Shown here: positions 6,201 through 6,624 of the stretch, piece after piece
How positions within the stretch are numbered: the first letter of the stretch is position 1
Layout of the letters: each line of letters starts with the position of its first letter
From: Phycisphaeraceae bacterium
GTDB taxonomy: Bacteria; Planctomycetota; Phycisphaerae; Phycisphaerales; Phycisphaeraceae
Reading direction: 5' to 3'
NCBI GenBank assembly: GCA_028281215.1
Contig: JANQKH010000228.1
Coordinates: 1 to 6,624 of the forward strand
DNA: 6,624 nt
The notes under the pieces: model-generated
Databases searched by the model: none
Told to the model about the DNA's origin: nothing
Seen by the model: the letters and a program-made list of their open reading frames with translations, nothing else
Program-made: the position numbers and the translations under genes

Positions 6201-6624
6201 TCACCGAATCAACTGAAATTCCGGATGCAGCATGACAATCCAGAGCACATCTTCAATGCCTTGCGCGGCGGCGGGTTTGCCGATCATGGCTTCGAGCACT
6301 TGTTTTTCCTTGCCGGTGGGCGCTCGGCCGAAGGCGAGGCGGATCACACGGTCGACGATTTGGTCCGCCGACTTGCCCGCCCATGCTTTGCCGCCGCGAG
6401 ACAGCACGCCGGTGAAGATGTTGCCGTTGTTCAGTTCAAGCAGTTGTGCGGTGGTGGCTTTGGATTCCCGCCGGGTGACGATCACATCGCGCTTCGGTCG
6501 GCCTAGCGTGCGCATCAAGCGATCCAGGTTGCGCGTGCTGGCGCGCGCCGTGCCGGTTGTTCGTGGCTGCAACTTGGGCGACCTGCCGGCAAGGATGACC
6601 TGATCGACTGCATCCAAAAACTGT
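6201..6624 (-). CDS. C-terminal end of a DUF1553 (PSD1) protein, cut by the window edge
   Basis: The reading frame stays open to the right edge, so only about the last 140 residues are present. A TTG codon at 6617 could be read as a start, but the frame continues upstream of it (Gln-Phe before Leu-Asp-Ala-Val). The partial sequence also resembles the inside of a PSD1 domain, so a true start here is unlikely. Visible family features are QFLDAVDQV, then LMRTLGRPKRDVIVTRR (an RxLGRPxR-type block), LLELNNGNIF, RLAFGRAPTGKE and the closing EDVLWIVMLHPEFQLIR. The stop is TGA at 6201-6203. The complete gene probably carries DUF1549, and perhaps a haem domain, outside the window. It precedes the minus-strand DUF1501 gene by 68 bases and probably forms an operon with it. 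Its C-terminus differs in type from that of the plus-strand DUF1553 protein. Confidence 0.88.
   Translation of the reverse strand, partial: QFLDAVDQVILAGRSPKLQPRTTGTARASTRNLDRLMRTLGRPKRDVIVTRRESKATTAQLLELNNGNIFTGVLSRGGKAWAGKSADQIVDRVIRLAFGRAPTGKEKQVLEAMIGKPAAAQGIEDVLWIVMLHPEFQLIR

Noticed and set aside
6201..6617. A small independent gene starting at TTG 6617
   Set aside because: The frame continues open to the window edge and the sequence matches the interior and end of a DUF1553 domain, so it is the tail of a larger gene.

Overview
The window has the hallmarks of a Planctomycetota or other PVC-superphylum genome (Verrucomicrobiota is the main alternative). It carries secreted proteins with the planctomycete cytochrome domains PSCyt1/PSCyt2 and PSD1 (DUF1549/DUF1553), two DUF1501 proteins and a DUF1080 protein. 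These families are greatly expanded in that superphylum and uncommon elsewhere. No ribosomal RNA, tRNA or housekeeping marker is present to fix the phylum. I see no tRNA, CRISPR array, insertion sequence or phage gene.

Layout: two gene clusters face each other. On the plus strand, positions 64-4673 hold a compact three-gene operon. The first gene is a secreted PSCyt1-PSCyt2-PSD1 protein with two c-type haem motifs. After 18 bases comes a secreted DUF1080 (3-keto-disaccharide hydrolase family) protein. A DUF1501 protein (alkaline phosphatase/sulfatase fold) with a Tat-like leader follows and overlaps the DUF1080 stop codon. On the minus strand, transcription enters from the right edge with the C-terminal end of another DUF1553 protein (6201 to beyond 6624). 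After 67-68 bases comes a second, divergent DUF1501 protein (4708-6132), whose leader combines a Tat motif with a lipobox. The two clusters converge on a 34-base gap holding a GC-rich hairpin, probably a shared terminator.

How the genes may work together: every protein whose N-terminus is visible has an export signal, so the products should act outside the cytoplasm. DUF1549/DUF1553 and DUF1501 genes recur as neighbours in these bacteria, but to my knowledge their joint biochemical role is not established. The DUF1080 gene between such a pair suggests a link to oxidised (3-keto) sugar breakdown. The cytochrome protein could then be an electron acceptor and the DUF1501 protein a hydrolase acting on substituted glycans. 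That is a hypothesis from gene order and family, not something the sequence proves.

Outside the genes there is little: 63 bases at the left edge, and gaps of 18, 34 and 68 bases. No stretch longer than 300 bases lacks a gene.
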